Shown in pieces: positions 17,771 through 32,700 of a DNA stretch of 64,000 nt. The DNA lies in assembly GCF_000224145.3 (NCBI RefSeq), contig NC_020171.2, positions 569,391 to 633,390 of the forward strand. The letters run 5' to 3'. Position 1 is the stretch's first letter. Each line of letters opens with the position of its first letter. The stretch comes from Ciona intestinalis (taxonomy: Eukaryota; Chordata; Ascidiacea; Phlebobranchia; Cionidae). Under the pieces are notes generated by a model. The model was not told the origin of the DNA and searched no databases. It saw only the letters and a list, made by a program, of their open reading frames with translations. The translations under genes and the position numbers were made by a program.

Positions 17771-20700
17771 CTAAAATGCTTCTTTGTTAAATAAAAATTT
17801 CACTTTGCTGGATTTTGTTTTGAGACAATGATGCTTCACGCTAGAAACCAATAAGCGATGTCCGCAACAGAATACTCCAACTGTTGATCTGTTTTAAAAA
17901 ATACATAATTTTAGCTTAAATTTAGAGGAATTGGCAAACTCTGACCTCTATCACACAGGTCCCTGTCATTCCACGCCATAGGGCGTTATTAGAATTATAA
18001 GTACTTTACTTATACACGCTCTAAAAGTTTGTATGGTACTTTTTGTTATGTGGATAAAGTCCGCGTCAAGGAAATGGAATTCAGGACAGATAGAGCTTAT
18101 TAACCCACAAAGATAGAGGTTTTTAGGTATACATTCATGTTGTATTAAAGCGCAGTTTGCATGCATTTCTGTCTAACTTGGCATAGGCCTACACACGATC
18201 ACAAATCATCTATTCTATATGGGTGAAATTCAACATCAAGTATGCTATAGAAAAACTGGGTATTCGTGCCAAAGTTGTTCTGTTACGAAAGCCAATTTCC
18301 ATTCAATTTATAAATATTACATCGTATGTACCTTTGGTATTGAGCTGCAGTCCGAATTTCTTCAAACACTTGTGTTACGTCTGGTCTACCATACGCTACA
18401 TGGCAGCCTTGTATGTCTGATAACAACTGGTCACCCGATTCTTCAGATTGCAACGTATTTGAACCAGTAATGTGAAGACGTACTGATAACAGGTCGGGAC
18501 AGTTTCGCTTCCACAACTAAAAAGAAAACAGAAGTTCTTTAATTCATTGTAAGTAAATAATTCAATCAATGCATGTAAAGTGAGGGACATTTTGCAGTAG
18601 ATATATAGGTTTTTTTTATCCTGAACGACCAATAAACGATACAGTGGAATGGGGAAAGATGGGACACCTTTTCGTTCTATTTTCTCGTCCCATTTGGTAG
18701 TAAACAGAGAACATTCAAAGAATCATAAAATCGCATTTTCAAGACTCCTATCGATTGTAGTTAATTGTTTTAAACACGATCAGGATATTTAGATAATATG
18801 TGCTAAAAGTGTCCCATCTTCCCCGTACAATACTGTATAATGTCTTCTATCTTTTAAACGACTAATATACGATATGTCAGAAAACGATCATTGTGGTAAC
18901 TATAGTCACGTGCTGACGTTGACGTCATTAGTATTCTAATTTTAAATAGCAGCCTGGGTGTTAATGTAGTTGGACAAATAATTTCAACCCCTCATATACC
19001 TTACCCATATGAAAAGCAAAATAGAATTACACGTTAAGTAATTAAGCAATTAATTTTAAACGGCATCAAATTTCGTTATTAGTGTTACTTACCACTATTT
19101 GTACGTCACGAATCAGTGACGCAAACCATGAGAATGAACGTGGGTCCTTGCATGACCATATTAGGTAAAGACGTTTCAACTTCATTCGAGAGAAGAGGTC
19201 TTCATCTTTTCTATGATGTTATTATAATTAAATTACGATAATTGTTAAAAAGTAGAAGTTATGTAGTGTATAATTTCATGTGTATCTGGTGTCTAACAAG
19301 ACACTCGTGCTATAACTCGACGGTCAGTGAGCATAGTGTAGGAATTGACGGACCATTTGCGGTGTCTGGTTTATAAGAATAGACCTATGGTATAACTTGA
19401 TAGTTGGTATGGGTGTATGAATAAACATTAAGTGTGTAGGATGGAATAATTCTTGTGTATAGAAAGACATCCATGCTATAACTCGATAGAGAACATGAGA
19501 TGTACAAATGCACTATTTCTCTCTAATGCACAAAATGCATAAAAGGGGATGCATATATGTGTAAAATATTAAATTACACCAGTTTTAAGTTACTCACAAT
19601 AAAGCATTAAGTACAGACGCATATGGTGTGACTCCTATTCCTCCAGCAACGCACATGGAAATCTTATATTTAAATATATCCTCCATAGCTCCACCTGTCG
19701 GTCCTTCCACACATAAAATTGGCAATTGCTTTGAAACAGTTTGATTGCACGGTAAATGGATGTCGTTTTTTGTAGAACAAGCTTCGGAAACCAATGCTGT
19801 ACTTTTCGGAACATTTCGCTGATCTTCGGAATATAACGTTGTTTCGTTTTGAAGATTTTGCTGATCTTTCGAATGTAACGTTGTTGATTTCGGAAGGTTT
19901 CGCTGACTTTCGGATTCCAAACTGTATTGAGAAAGGCATGTAGACGAAGTCTTCTTACATGTTTGATCATCTATATTTTCTTGATGTGTAGGCATTTCGT
20001 GATTATCGTACAACGAAATAGTTGAATTTGAAAGAGTACAGTGCATTTGAAAATCCGTTTCTTGAGTCCTGAAGTTATGTACCAAACATGGTTTATTTAT
20101 TGATTGATTTGGACTTGCCATAGTCGCCAAGTATTGGGAATTATTAGGGTTACGTTTGTACTCCGTTTCCCCTCTATTTGATAGTTCATCATCTTTTTCT
20201 AGAAAATTTCCTCCCGCAATGATTTTATCTTTCGAGATTTCAACAACTGGGTTTAGTTCTCGAACCATCAAGTCACGTAGTTCTTCTGTGACGTCAAAGA
20301 GAGCATTGTTACGTATTTATCTCACAAAGATAAGAACGGTAGGTTCGTGGAATAAGCATTTTGGATAGGCTACCGGATACAACAGTGAACTTATTATACG
20401 TGATAAGACGTTAAATGAACACGGTTAAATAGGCATGTTAAATGTGCACTGTTTAATGGGTTTGGTTATATAGTAGGGTGGGGTAAGATGCCACACTTTT
20501 TCATTTCATTTTCCCGTCCCATTTTGCAGTAAACAAAAAAAACATTATAAGAATTATAATACCGTATCTTCACGACTACTATAGGCCGTTGTTAATTGTT
20601 TGAAACACGATAACGATATTTAGATATTATATGCTAAAGGTGTCCCATCTTCCCCCATACTATATGGACACGTATAGCAAACCATACATAATTTAGTGCT

Positions 20701-23700
20701 CGCAACATACCTGTCCAGTCGCCGCGCAATTTGACATGAATTCCAAACGTGGGATCGTCTTTGGAAGGAACAGAAGTTAAACTAAACGGATGGCTTTCTA
20801 CTTTGGAAAGCTGGGGACAACGAACCCAAATACACTGTAAATAAAAAGGCGGTTAATTGGCTGTAACAAGCTTGGCGGGGCAAAGAAAAGCGTTATAACA
20901 TGGGTGTTCTGTTTCATACACCTCGTGCCTGCTTACGAGCTACCACACGTGTAACTTTGTGGGTGAACAGTTTTTAACTTTTTAGAAAACTTTTAAGTGA
21001 AGTGACAACTGGGTTAGAGCAATTACCGTTGAGTGTCCCAAGAACACATACACCCACAATGATAGCAACGACCAGCCTCGAAACCGTAACCTCTGGGTTA
21101 GATGCATGCTCGCTAAACACTGTACTATGGCATTCGACTTATATTGTGTTCTTATTCAATACAAAAGACTCTTACCTGGCCTGGTTTCGCTGAAAAGCCG
21201 TTTCTGTATAAACGTAACTCGATGACGTCACATGGGTGCTCGATAAATTTCACTATCGTTGTGACGTCATGAGACGATCGGAAATGACGTCCAATACGCT
21301 CTATGACGTAGATAATCAAAGGAGCACAAAGCCAAAGCCAAGCCTGGAGAAGAGAAACTATAGTTAGGTAATACCATTACGATGGCTTTTAAAAGCTAAA
21401 CTTATTAAAAATTGAAACTCATATTAGTCTATAACAGAATATACTAGGGATCAATGAGCCTACATCTCAGTTATCAGGTGTGCCTCACTGAAGACCTCAC
21501 CCTCATAGAATAGACTTAACATTACCACAGGTTTCAGATTATATATATATCTAAATATTTTATTAGTATTACGAATATTAAAGCCAATACCTCTTGACCA
21601 CATGAACTAAACTTGGGCGGTGGTTGTACGCATTCCATCACTTCAACCCAGGAACCGTGGACGAAAATTCTTGTTGTATTTGGTGCACCATGAGCGCCCT
21701 TGTGCGGCATTGGTTCCGGCTCAGGCATAATCACATGGTGGGGTTGTGGAGCAGTGTTGTTCATAAATTTCATGTCTGTCTAAAAATATATTCGGTTTTA
21801 CTTATATGCCCATTTAGGCTTGCATAATTAACGCAGGTTTATATTTCTAAAATATATTTAACCAGTAAGGTATATATGTGGTAATTTGTAGGTGTGCATG
21901 AAGTATGAAAAACAGAACACTCATATATGACCACTGTCGTTGCCTAGCCACGCGGGGAGAAATAAATTCACTTATTTATTCATTATGATAATTTATGTCT
22001 TACTTTTGATGGCATTTTTGATGCCAATTTCATATTTGGAAATGGTTCCCCATGAGGTGGCTCTGGAACAGCAACCATTTTTGGTTTCACCATGCTAGGA
22101 TGGTTCGGAAATGGTTCAGGTTCTGGTTGTACCATTGATATGTTGGAGGTATTATTGGTTTGGTCGATTATTATGAAGCACCCTGGTTTATGCTGGTCCA
22201 CGTTCGTCTGGTACTTTATTACACCACTGAAAACACCAGATTGTTAGAAATGGTTTATTAAACCAATGGTAATGTTTTTAAAGTAAATTTTCATGTATCA
22301 AAAACACATTTAAAAAACGATAAAAACACTCACGAAGTGTATATAAACAGCACGAAGTGTATGAAACAAAACATCTGTGTTATAATGATTGCCGTTGTCC
22401 CGCCACACGACGGTAAATAAGTTACATTTATTCACGCTTACCATATTTTTTTACCCATTGGCCAACTCTGGTCTCAAATCCCATGCCATGTAACATGTAA
22501 GACCTCGCCCACATCGGTATAGATTTTAAACATGTACTACAACTAAAACAAATGAAAAAAATACTCACTCCATCGCGTGTATAAATATCAATGCGTAGAA
22601 AACAATAAATATATGATGCGTCTTCCAGAACTTATTGTGATTATTCCGCCTGTTATAAAAACAATGAGTAAAACTACCACGTTTGTGACGTCATTAATAA
22701 AAAATATATACGACATCAAATATACGCTACCTGATTGGACGAGACGCGAAAGCGGAAATGACGACTAATGAGATGACCAATAATATTCCTGTAATGCCTG
22801 ATAGTGACGTCACAAGCATTAACAATGGATTCTGTGACGTAATAAACGATTAATTCTAGAAGTCAATGTCGAATTTATTTCCAAAGATATCATTACAAAA
22901 TACGTAACAAAAATTCTCCCCCAAAACTTACGTACGTGGTAACTCGTAAGCGGGCACGAGATGTATGAAACAAAAGACTGGTGTTATAACGACTGTCGTT
23001 TTCCGGGCACGCGAGGATAATTAACTTACAATCATTCTCGAGACAAAAACGTAAGAATTAAATTATCTCAAGTAAAGGAATGCATAGCCATCTAAATACA
23101 TACAGGTAGATGGTTTACCTGGTTGCTATATTTTGCTACGTTCAGATCTTTATATCTTGAGTTGTAATATTTTGAGAAGTAGACAGCGTTGTACGCATGC
23201 GCGGCACAGTGAACACCTGTTTGGAGAAACATGTGGTTAGACATATTACTCACTACATAAACAACATTTAAAAGTTTTAGGGTGAAAATGCATTAGTGTC
23301 AATATGATGGCTATGGACCTATGGCGAGCCTAGGGACCTGGGGTTTCAACCTATGTTGGGTCATTACCCCATATATTTTAACCTACATCAATATTATATA
23401 TGTATATATATTTTTATATATACTAGAGTAATTTAAGTTTAAATTAGTTAATCTATTTTATGGCGTTATGCAATAAGGCGTCATCGTTTTTTATATCTGA
23501 TGACGTCATCATTGATTACGTCACCGGATAAGGCGATCGGCACCTGTTACGATAATTGTACGTTTATGCAGCATTGTAGTGATTATGTAATAGATGCGTA
23601 ACAAAAGACGAAGCTCTAGCTGTCACGAATGCAATGATTAAGTGACGACTTCAAGTGACTCAAAAGTCGAAGTGGTCAAAATACAAAATTAAAGTGATAC

Positions 23701-26700
23701 TACAAATTAAGTGCTCGTTCTTTTAGACAAATAAAACACTCTTTTTTTTAACATTCTTTATTGAAAGTACCCATTTTTTTGCGATATACCAACTAAAGTG
23801 CTTGCATTTTTAAAAGCAAAAATTAAATTGCTCGCTTTTTTAAGAATCTTAATTAAAAGTGCACTAAATTCTAAGTTCGCCAACACCAAATTTTAAAAAT
23901 TCGGCAGCGTACTTTTGTAGACATTATAAAGTTTGGAATTTTACATTGGGAAACACTGGCATAAATTAGGCCTTTGCCCGCTTCCAGTACGAGTGCTGAC
24001 TGTATATAGATAATGATATAGGTAAAAGCAAAGTTTAAACTCGTCAGCGCAATCCGAATACAAGAGTCGTATTTATAGCTACGCCGCAAAATCTAATCTA
24101 CTTAAAACGCAATAGAATTTCGAATTAATTGCTTTATTAATAAAACAAACCGCAGGGTCCAATTTTGTGGCAAGATTTCGGAAACAATATGTAGGACTGA
24201 GTTTGTGACGTCATTACTAGTGACGTCACCGGTTATTTTTGTCCGGGAATGTTATATAGTAGGTTGGGAAAGACGGTTTATGTTTTTATCCTAATTTAAC
24301 GTAATTAAAGGATAATTACAGAATTACATACCCGTGTTCATACGACTCTAAAAAAGCGTTGGAAATTGTTTAAACACGATTAGGAAATATGGGGCATTAT
24401 ATGCTAACGGTACCCATCCTACCCCCATAGTACTGTATACTGTTAAGTATGCAGTATGTGCCAATATAAACAAGCCTACAAACAATGGAAGTCTCGGGGC
24501 TAACAATGGAACGACAGAGACTTACATTATGACGTCACAAGCGCCGGTTTCGGGTCGTGAGAGCAAGACTTTAACAACAAAAATGTTTCCGCTCAAAAAC
24601 AAAAAATCGCTAAAAAAACAATGAACTTGTTCAAGTTTTTAATTATGACGTAACCCAGTTCATTGTCGAGAGACTGTTACGTCATAGTGTGTTCCTTCCG
24701 AACGGAAAATGGTGCAACAAAACCTAGTGTTAAGTGGCAGAGACCGCTTATTACGGCGAAGTCATTGAAATTTTACATCCCTTTGATTACAGACGTTACG
24801 CTATCGCAACGAGACATAACACAACAAAGATAGATTGTGTATAGAACAATTGCCTCTGTCATTGCACCACCGGGTTACGTAATACTAAGGGAGTTTTTGC
24901 AAGCCCCGCGACAAAAGGAATTGTTTATTTTTGTGACTCATGTTGACATATGTCCCGCTTTGGACGAAATACAAACAATAAAATACAATGACTGATTTCC
25001 TGTGTCGTTATTACCCGGCATAAATTGCTCCCGACAGAAAGTAAATAATTTTTGCAAAGGACAATGCTAGTACTGTAGATATATAGTATAATATGGGACA
25101 GTGCAGATATGGGTCTAGCCATAAACGGATGCTGCGTTATAAAAGTAAGCAATTACGTAATAGTGATTTTTCACCATTACGTAATGCCTTTTTGCCCTAA
25201 ATTGTCCCCCTTTTTATTTGATTTAACTGAAGGTCCTCATCAACATATAGAATAGAACTTATCCTCTTAAGAAGAACAAACAAATAATATGTGCTCTCAG
25301 AAAAATAAACCGTTTTTTAATTCTCTTTTATCGTCCATTTTGGTAATAAACAAAGAATATTTACAGAATTATATCCATATCATCATCTATAAAAGACCGT
25401 TACCAATCTTAAAAAAAGATTAGGAAATATGTGGTAAAATTTGTTTACGGTACAATATTTAGGTTAAAAACTTAAAAAAAAACAATAAAAAACTTATGTT
25501 TAAACAACCTTGTTTAAGCCAGAGTATGGCCTATCCATAACAGCACATCATTTTTTTAGAAGGGCTAACCCAACGGTCTAATTGGGATTCGATTCAAATG
25601 GGTTATTATGTTAAAGTAGGTTATGCAAAACTATGCGTCGTGTCCTAGTAGTTAGGCCTAAAATCCAGGCTTCTGCATTATTCTGCAGAGCAAAGGTTAT
25701 TACTGATTACTTGGCAGATGGTTTTCCATCTATATTTAAACTGCAATTCAGGATACAGTTCAGACAATAACCGACGCGTGCCGAAATGACCGTTTAAGTT
25801 CATGCTAGTGCGCAATGGAACATGCCGAAAAGACTGTTTCGGCGTAACCCTAATACCAGCGCTAATCCATTCCGCTTTGAGTTGTTTACTTTACTTGTAA
25901 GGCGAAACAACTTAAACAGTACCGCCATTTTGCCGGCGCCTTTTTGATTTATTGGGAGTCTTTTCTTTAGCCCTTGAACTATCACCTCAATCTGTAAACA
26001 CTTCGAAATACAATATCCAGCAAAAGAGGTCACATCAGCATTGATCTTTTAAAACCCTCTTTTCTAATTGAGATTAATATTTGTTAAGTGCCTTTTGGCG
26101 CTGCGTTTCGGTACATTTAAAAGAACTTTAGTTCTGTGGGGTAATGGAGGTAATGGAATAACCAGAATGATCGATGCGAGTAATATCCTATATATATTCG
26201 CAAAATAAACAAAAAGAAACCGCAGAGATTTAACGCTAATCAGAAATTTAATAATTCGTGTGACCGGATTTTTCGACGATTATTTTAATACCTAACAGCG
26301 AACGCAAAATGTTCGATACAATTTGTGTTAAACAAAAACAGACCTTTATCCTCATTAAGGCGACCTAAATAGGTAATAACATTAGTAGCTAAAAACAATT
26401 TGCTAAAAGAGCTTTTACATACATGGGGCAATCTACGGGCACGAGGCGTATGAAACAGAACACCCGTGTTATAAATTAAAACCGTACTATAAAACGTCAA
26501 ACAGGACACTACCGCTTGGAACATAAATAACTGACAAGAATCTGGGACTCCAGCCAATTAATCGCCACTATTTGTCTAGGTTTCGGTATTTATAGCAGAA
26601 CAAGCCGCCAGGAACTGTCCAATGCTTGCGCCAAGAAAATGGGAGCCAAGAAAGTAAGATAAGTTAAACATATAGGAAGCAGGAGACGACTGTAGTCAAT

Positions 26701-29700
26701 GACAAACACATGGAACTATGACCAATTTTAGAATTTTATGCCTGCAAATGTTCTCACGTCACGATTTCAAGATTTGATTAGTTTCAAGACGAATTTGAAT
26801 AAATGAATGTAAGTTATTTATCCTCGCGTTGCGGGGCGCAATTGTTATAACTCGGGTGTTCTGCTTCATACACCTCGTGCTACCCGGTTACAAGTTACCA
26901 CATATGTAACTTTGTATGTATGGTATATGTTTGTGACTAAATGGGAACGCTCTTTGCCCCGAAAGTCTAAAAATATAGAACTTAAATAAAAAGAACACCC
27001 ATAACTTTTGCCCCACTTTTCATGACCCTTTAAAAGTCCCCTTTAACCGACGAGCTGTCATAGCTGTTTAAAAGATTAATGTTATATTGATCCGAAAAAG
27101 TCAGTAGAGCGTACAGACCAGCACTTAAAGGCTAGTAACCATTGTCCTATTACACTGTATGTATTCACACCAAAAACTGTTGTTAAACTTTAGGGTGTAA
27201 CTGTATTAACTTATACCAACACGGCAGCCTGCACCCATAAGACTGCATAGTAACAAATATATAGCTCCACCCACCCATTAAAATAAGTCACTCCTTTGCC
27301 TAACCCAGTGGTATAATAAACGTTTACGAAATGTGAATTTTAAATGTTGACGGTCGGTTTTAAACTGCTCATAAGTTCTGCTGAGTAAAGCAATTGCAAT
27401 ATTACTGTTTTCAATATTTAATTTTAAAACCAAGTAGAAATAATGGTTCACATTAGCCAACTGAAATGTATGTTTTGAAACGTTTTATCAGTTCATGCTA
27501 TGACCATTCAATAAATGAATGTAACTTATTTATTCTCGCGTGGCGGGGCAACGACAGTCTTTGTCACATGGGTGTTCTGTTCACACGCCCTGTGCCCGCT
27601 TTCGAGTTACCACGTAAGTAACTTTGTTTGTAACTGTTATTTTCTGTATAACCGAAAATTTAGACCACCAATTAGGAACCACTGGGTTGGATCAATTGCT
27701 GTTAAGTGTCTTGCCCAAGGACACATACAGAAGGTTAAGAGTGTAATCTATATGCTTGTAAAACGTTCTAGGGGTATGATGTACAAGGTATGCATTAAAT
27801 TCCCATGCCTTAATTGCGAAGGTACAGAAATCCCTAACCCATAACACATTCTTAGATACTTGGACGATTTTTCCCACGGTGTCGGTTGTACTTTCGAAAA
27901 AAAGCGAACCAGAGTTAAAATAGATATCGTGTGACAATATGTGAGATTTCTGCGTGACCTCGTGCGCGCTGTCGGGAAATTAGACGCTGTTTTAGATGTC
28001 AAACGTGCAGAGTTCAAGTTTACTAGCTGTCAAGCTGACAAGAACTTAAAAACGTCTCGTTTGTTACGTCATAGAGTGAAATATGACGCCGTACGATTTG
28101 AAATATGCGATGATTTGAAAGCGCGGGAAATGTCAAATAAAAAGTCAATTCAAACGCTTTTTATAAATCGATCCATTGTTCTTAAAAATGTGCGTGTGTA
28201 GTTTATTTTGTCATGTTCGTATCGGAATTAAGTGCCTAAAGTGGATAATAGCTAGGTTGTTGACCTATTTCTATAAGGCAATCTGTATTCATATTAAAAC
28301 CGCTATATGATTACTAATACAATACACGCTTTTGTTGTATTGTTTGCAATAAACTTACCGGCTAACAGGCACAGTATATACCCACACAGTATATGAAAGG
28401 ACCGCCCTCTGTCTAAAAGTCTTCGAACCTGTCGCCCAACACCCTGAATGCAAAAATAGTTTTGTTAAAATATTAAAACACAAGTTTTCAATTAAATTCA
28501 GTTTATAATTAAAAAGTGTAAGTACACATTGAAGCACTTAACAAAGAATGCCTCCAACAAACTGCAGTATAGGCATTGGGCCACACTAGAAAGACTTTAT
28601 GTTTTTCGGTAAAGTTTTATCCTTTCGTGCCTTTTATTTGTTGTGGTGTATTTTCCCAGAAATTAGTGTTTCCGCTACTAATTTTCGTATTCAGTGTTGA
28701 CACACTTATCTCAATGTTGATAGAAAGCGTGTTTTGGAAGCACTGACCAATTTCCTGAAGAGATTTAGCTAATTTAGCAGAAAGTCGACGCAATGTAAGA
28801 TTTAACCACTAATATACGTGGTGGGTTAGGAGTTTATCTTTTGCAAGGCGGAGGCGCTAATACGAGTTAATTTGTATTTAAAACAGCAAATGGTTCTAAC
28901 TCCAAAATCGTGCGTATCACCCGTGTCGTGGATCTATCCAATGTGTGGCACGTTGTTGGAAAACAATTGCCGAAACGTATTTAAATGGGTGTTAGCAAAA
29001 CATGCCTACGGTCACTTAACGGTAAATATCCAATTTTGTGTTTAAATTAGCGGAAAATTAGCAAAAATCGTGACGCCACGCTTGTACAACGGATTGCGGG
29101 TATGAATTGTCACGTGACTGATGACATTTGTTTTTGTTGTCAATCGTGCGCACTGGCCCGTGTCGGTAGAGGCCACGTGAATGGCATATTCCGATTTTGA
29201 CCTTAACACACCCCTCTCACGCATGTACTTAAACTTAGATTGTGTGTTTATAAATAAGTTCCAGATGCTGTCAGATAGATATGAGTAATATAAATACAGA
29301 TAAAGCAGATATCGTTACGGTATTTTCAGATATGAGTATTTATAAACGTGATGTAACGCAATTTGTAGAGTTCTAACAAGTCTTTTTATACACCAGGCCA
29401 ATGTGGTAAATTCTTACACCTCATGCTAACTGTCAAGTTGTAACATGGGTGTCTTCTTATACACCACACATACGTGGCATTTTTACACCGTATGCTCACT
29501 GTCAAATGATTCCATTTTCGAGCAGGACAATTAATGAATGCCATAATCATATTTTTAATGGTTATTAGGAAACCATAAGTTTATTTCTCCGTGATGCATT
29601 TCACGGTTCACGGTAATTCACGTTGAATTTCATGGTCACGGTCGTGGTTATTACAATGACGTAACAAGACGACCGATTATTTGTTTCGAAAATTTAAAAA

Positions 29701-32700
29701 ACAAAACAATAAACCATACAAAGTTAATTAACCTAATTGTTGCTTTAGACGTGATTTCACAGTGTTACCCTTTGTGTTTTACAAGATTTAGTAAAAGTGG
29801 TTCCCAAAAATAAGCCCTTTATTTGTACTGTGGGATAAGATAGATACCTTTAGCGCATAATATCCCATAAAGCTATTTCATAGTTGTAAGGATACAGTTA
29901 TATATTTGGTTTTACTACAAATGTTTTTATTTTTAATTGTGACCTTAACGTATATTCACAAAACACTGCTTTAGTCCGGTACCTGAGTGTCTGAAGCGCA
30001 ATTATTGCGGATACGTCAAATTTCAAGGCTCATAAGTAACCAAACATGTACTAGACACGGCATATGGTGTGTTTACTTATTAATGGACCCGACTTTTACC
30101 GAGGTAGCGCTGATAAATGACTCCATCAAATGTGGTATAAGCAGCGCAACAGTAAACACCACTGTGGGTATATAATACCACCGCGAAGATGGCCTATATG
30201 CCTTAAAAGCGTGTACAACGAATGACTCACTATTTCCACACACGCGAACTGTCAGTCGGGTAGCACTCGCATGATTTTTAACGGTTTTCGAAGCACTTTT
30301 TGATGGACGTTTTTGGTGGCAAGGTAAAACCGTGACGGTTTTTGGGTATTAAGTTTTGACGGTTAGTTATGTAAGACCAAAAAGACAAAGAATATGTCTT
30401 GAAGTAACTTTAGACGTATTGTATTTCTAATATCATCATTCATTATACCGCTGTGCATGGATAAGATAATTATAACTAATTGAAACTTAATTAATTTGAA
30501 ATCATTATTTGCGATTTAAAGTTTATTGATCAAGGTAATATTTTTACAAAGTTTTAGTTTTTTGTCAATCCTTATCGGTTGTTTTGACATTCAGAAATAC
30601 TTCGGCTTTCCCGGTTCGCGATTATATTTCGTCAACGGAAATAGGCGATCGTTTTTTGACAATTTCTCAGCGTAATAGCGACATCTTATACATGATATAG
30701 TAGGTTTCGGTAATATGGTTATTTTTTTAATTCTATTTCATCGTCGCATTCGGTAGAAAACAAAGAATATTTTGCAGAACTTTATAACCGTAACCTCACT
30801 ACTTTAACAGTGTGGTAATTGCCAAAAACACGATTAGAAAACATAGAATATTGTGTGCTAACGGAATCCATCTTACCCCACAGTACTCTATAGCCCAATC
30901 ACTGCGCAAAAGCTATAAAAGTTATAGGCCAAGCTTCGTATGTAAATTGTATCAGAAGGCGTAGGTAATACGTGACACTCACCCGCGGCAATCCTCTCAT
31001 AAATGTTACAAGTCCTCGGCACATTGGAAATAGAATGAAACTGCTGTTGAGATTAATACACGCAGCACTTGCTCTACTGATGCATAGACCGTACTGCAAA
31101 TAACGGTAAACGTTAGACCAAAGAGTCGAGATCGAGGCTAGGCGCTGCCACAATGGGCGTACGTGACGTTGAGCAAGAAAATTTCCGCAATTGCTTCAAC
31201 TTAGTGTGGTCCCTTATGGGTTGTTTAAATTACCAGTATTACATTAAAAGTCAAAAAATAAATACAAATTAACAAGGTATAAGACATATTTCATAGAAAT
31301 GACATTATATATCGACAATAAGCATGGTGTATAAGACACGAATGTTACAACTTGACAGTTAACATGAGGTGTATAAATGGTAAATAGACATATTTTTTAT
31401 ATCTTGAACTTACCCCTAACATTTGGTGAAGGTAATAAAACTGAATCCCGTTATAATAATACATAAATGTAAAGTAGAATAGCGAAGCGTTTATGGATAT
31501 CCAGGCAACCTGTAAAACAAATATATTTACAAAAGTTACAATATATCTTATATGATATATAAATAGGTAATATTTTTTGTCCAGAATGATCCAAATTCTT
31601 TTCTGGTGTATGTATACATATGGACGGTTAGTTCGGATTTTTTTAGTTGTCTGTCCGGCGCTAAGTTGTAAACGGGCATGACATGTATGAAACAGAACAC
31701 CCGTGATTACGACTGTAATTACTCCGCCACGCGAAGATAAATTACTTTCATTTATTCATGGAAATTGAATGAATTTGTCCAGTGGTTTCACATTACGCCA
31801 CAATCAGACCAGTCTGACTTTACATCAATTATTTTATTTGGAATGGTGAAAATCTAAAACAGCGGACTTTTACGTTTGCCAGGCACCAAAACGGAGAATG
31901 CCATAAAAGTAAATTGTTCTGTTACTTTATACGGATATTCGGTAGCGAAAATTTCGGAATAAATTATGCCCAAAAGCTATTCGTTTTGCAGACTGCCTGT
32001 CTACAGCAGAGGTACTCCTATTTCATAATTTTGTTCGCCGCAATTTTGAATTTGATACTAAATATGTAAGGTTCGGGTCTTCTCCTAAAACTGCTGAAGT
32101 GTATAGTTATAAACGAGAGCGGTGCACAAAGTTTTAGAATTCCGGGAACGAAAGGTTTATCTGCTTTTTATCGAATTTATAGTTTAAAAAAATTCCCTTT
32201 TAATTTGCTGTTTATATATTTTAAGCAATAAAAGCTTTTTACATTTTAAAAGTTTTGCGGAACAAAAGTAAATCTATTAAGGTTGGGGTAAAATGGTAAA
32301 AAAAGAGCGCTGTTGATTCTTTAAAACAAAATAATTAAAAAATATGAAATATTTTGGGCTAAAAGTATCCATCTTATCACGCAGTACTATTTTTCGCTTG
32401 TATGCCGTATCACACAAGCCGACTACTGCATTTCAGACACGCGAATGTCTAAGTTTGGCGAATAATTTCGGATTTTGTTACATCGCACCAGACAGTAGGA
32501 GTAATTGCCGGCAAGGCTGAATTTATGTAACTAATTGAACTCTCGGCTTATATTTCAGACCAAGACGCCTCGAAAGAGAGCCCTAATAAGCCATTGTAAT
32601 TGCTAATAGTGCTATAACGCTTCTTCCTTAAAACTATCCATCATTCAGTACCCTTCAGCTGGCGGGCCTCGTAAAATTTCTCTGACCCGAAGACCGCAGT

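Larger units (their letters stand above)
23217..28358. other. Large NOX4 intron (5.1 kb)
   Basis: No nested gene was recognised. It holds CRE-like palindromes (TGACGTCA at about 23501, 24207, 24222, 24531), MITE copies (24253-24437 and a degenerate one near 25300-25450), SINE pieces (26405-26480, 26800-26930, 27510-27740) and otherwise unassigned AT-rich sequence. An open stretch on + at 27941-28201 has no family resemblance I recognise. Confidence 0.5.

Noticed and set aside
18223-18470. Open frames on + at 18219-18470
   Set aside because: Antisense shadows of NOX4 exon 14.
27941-28201. Possible nested gene in the large NOX4 intron (86 codons, Lys/Arg-rich)
   Set aside because: No recognisable family, no splice-linked neighbours, and low-complexity AT-rich context; kept only as unassigned sequence.
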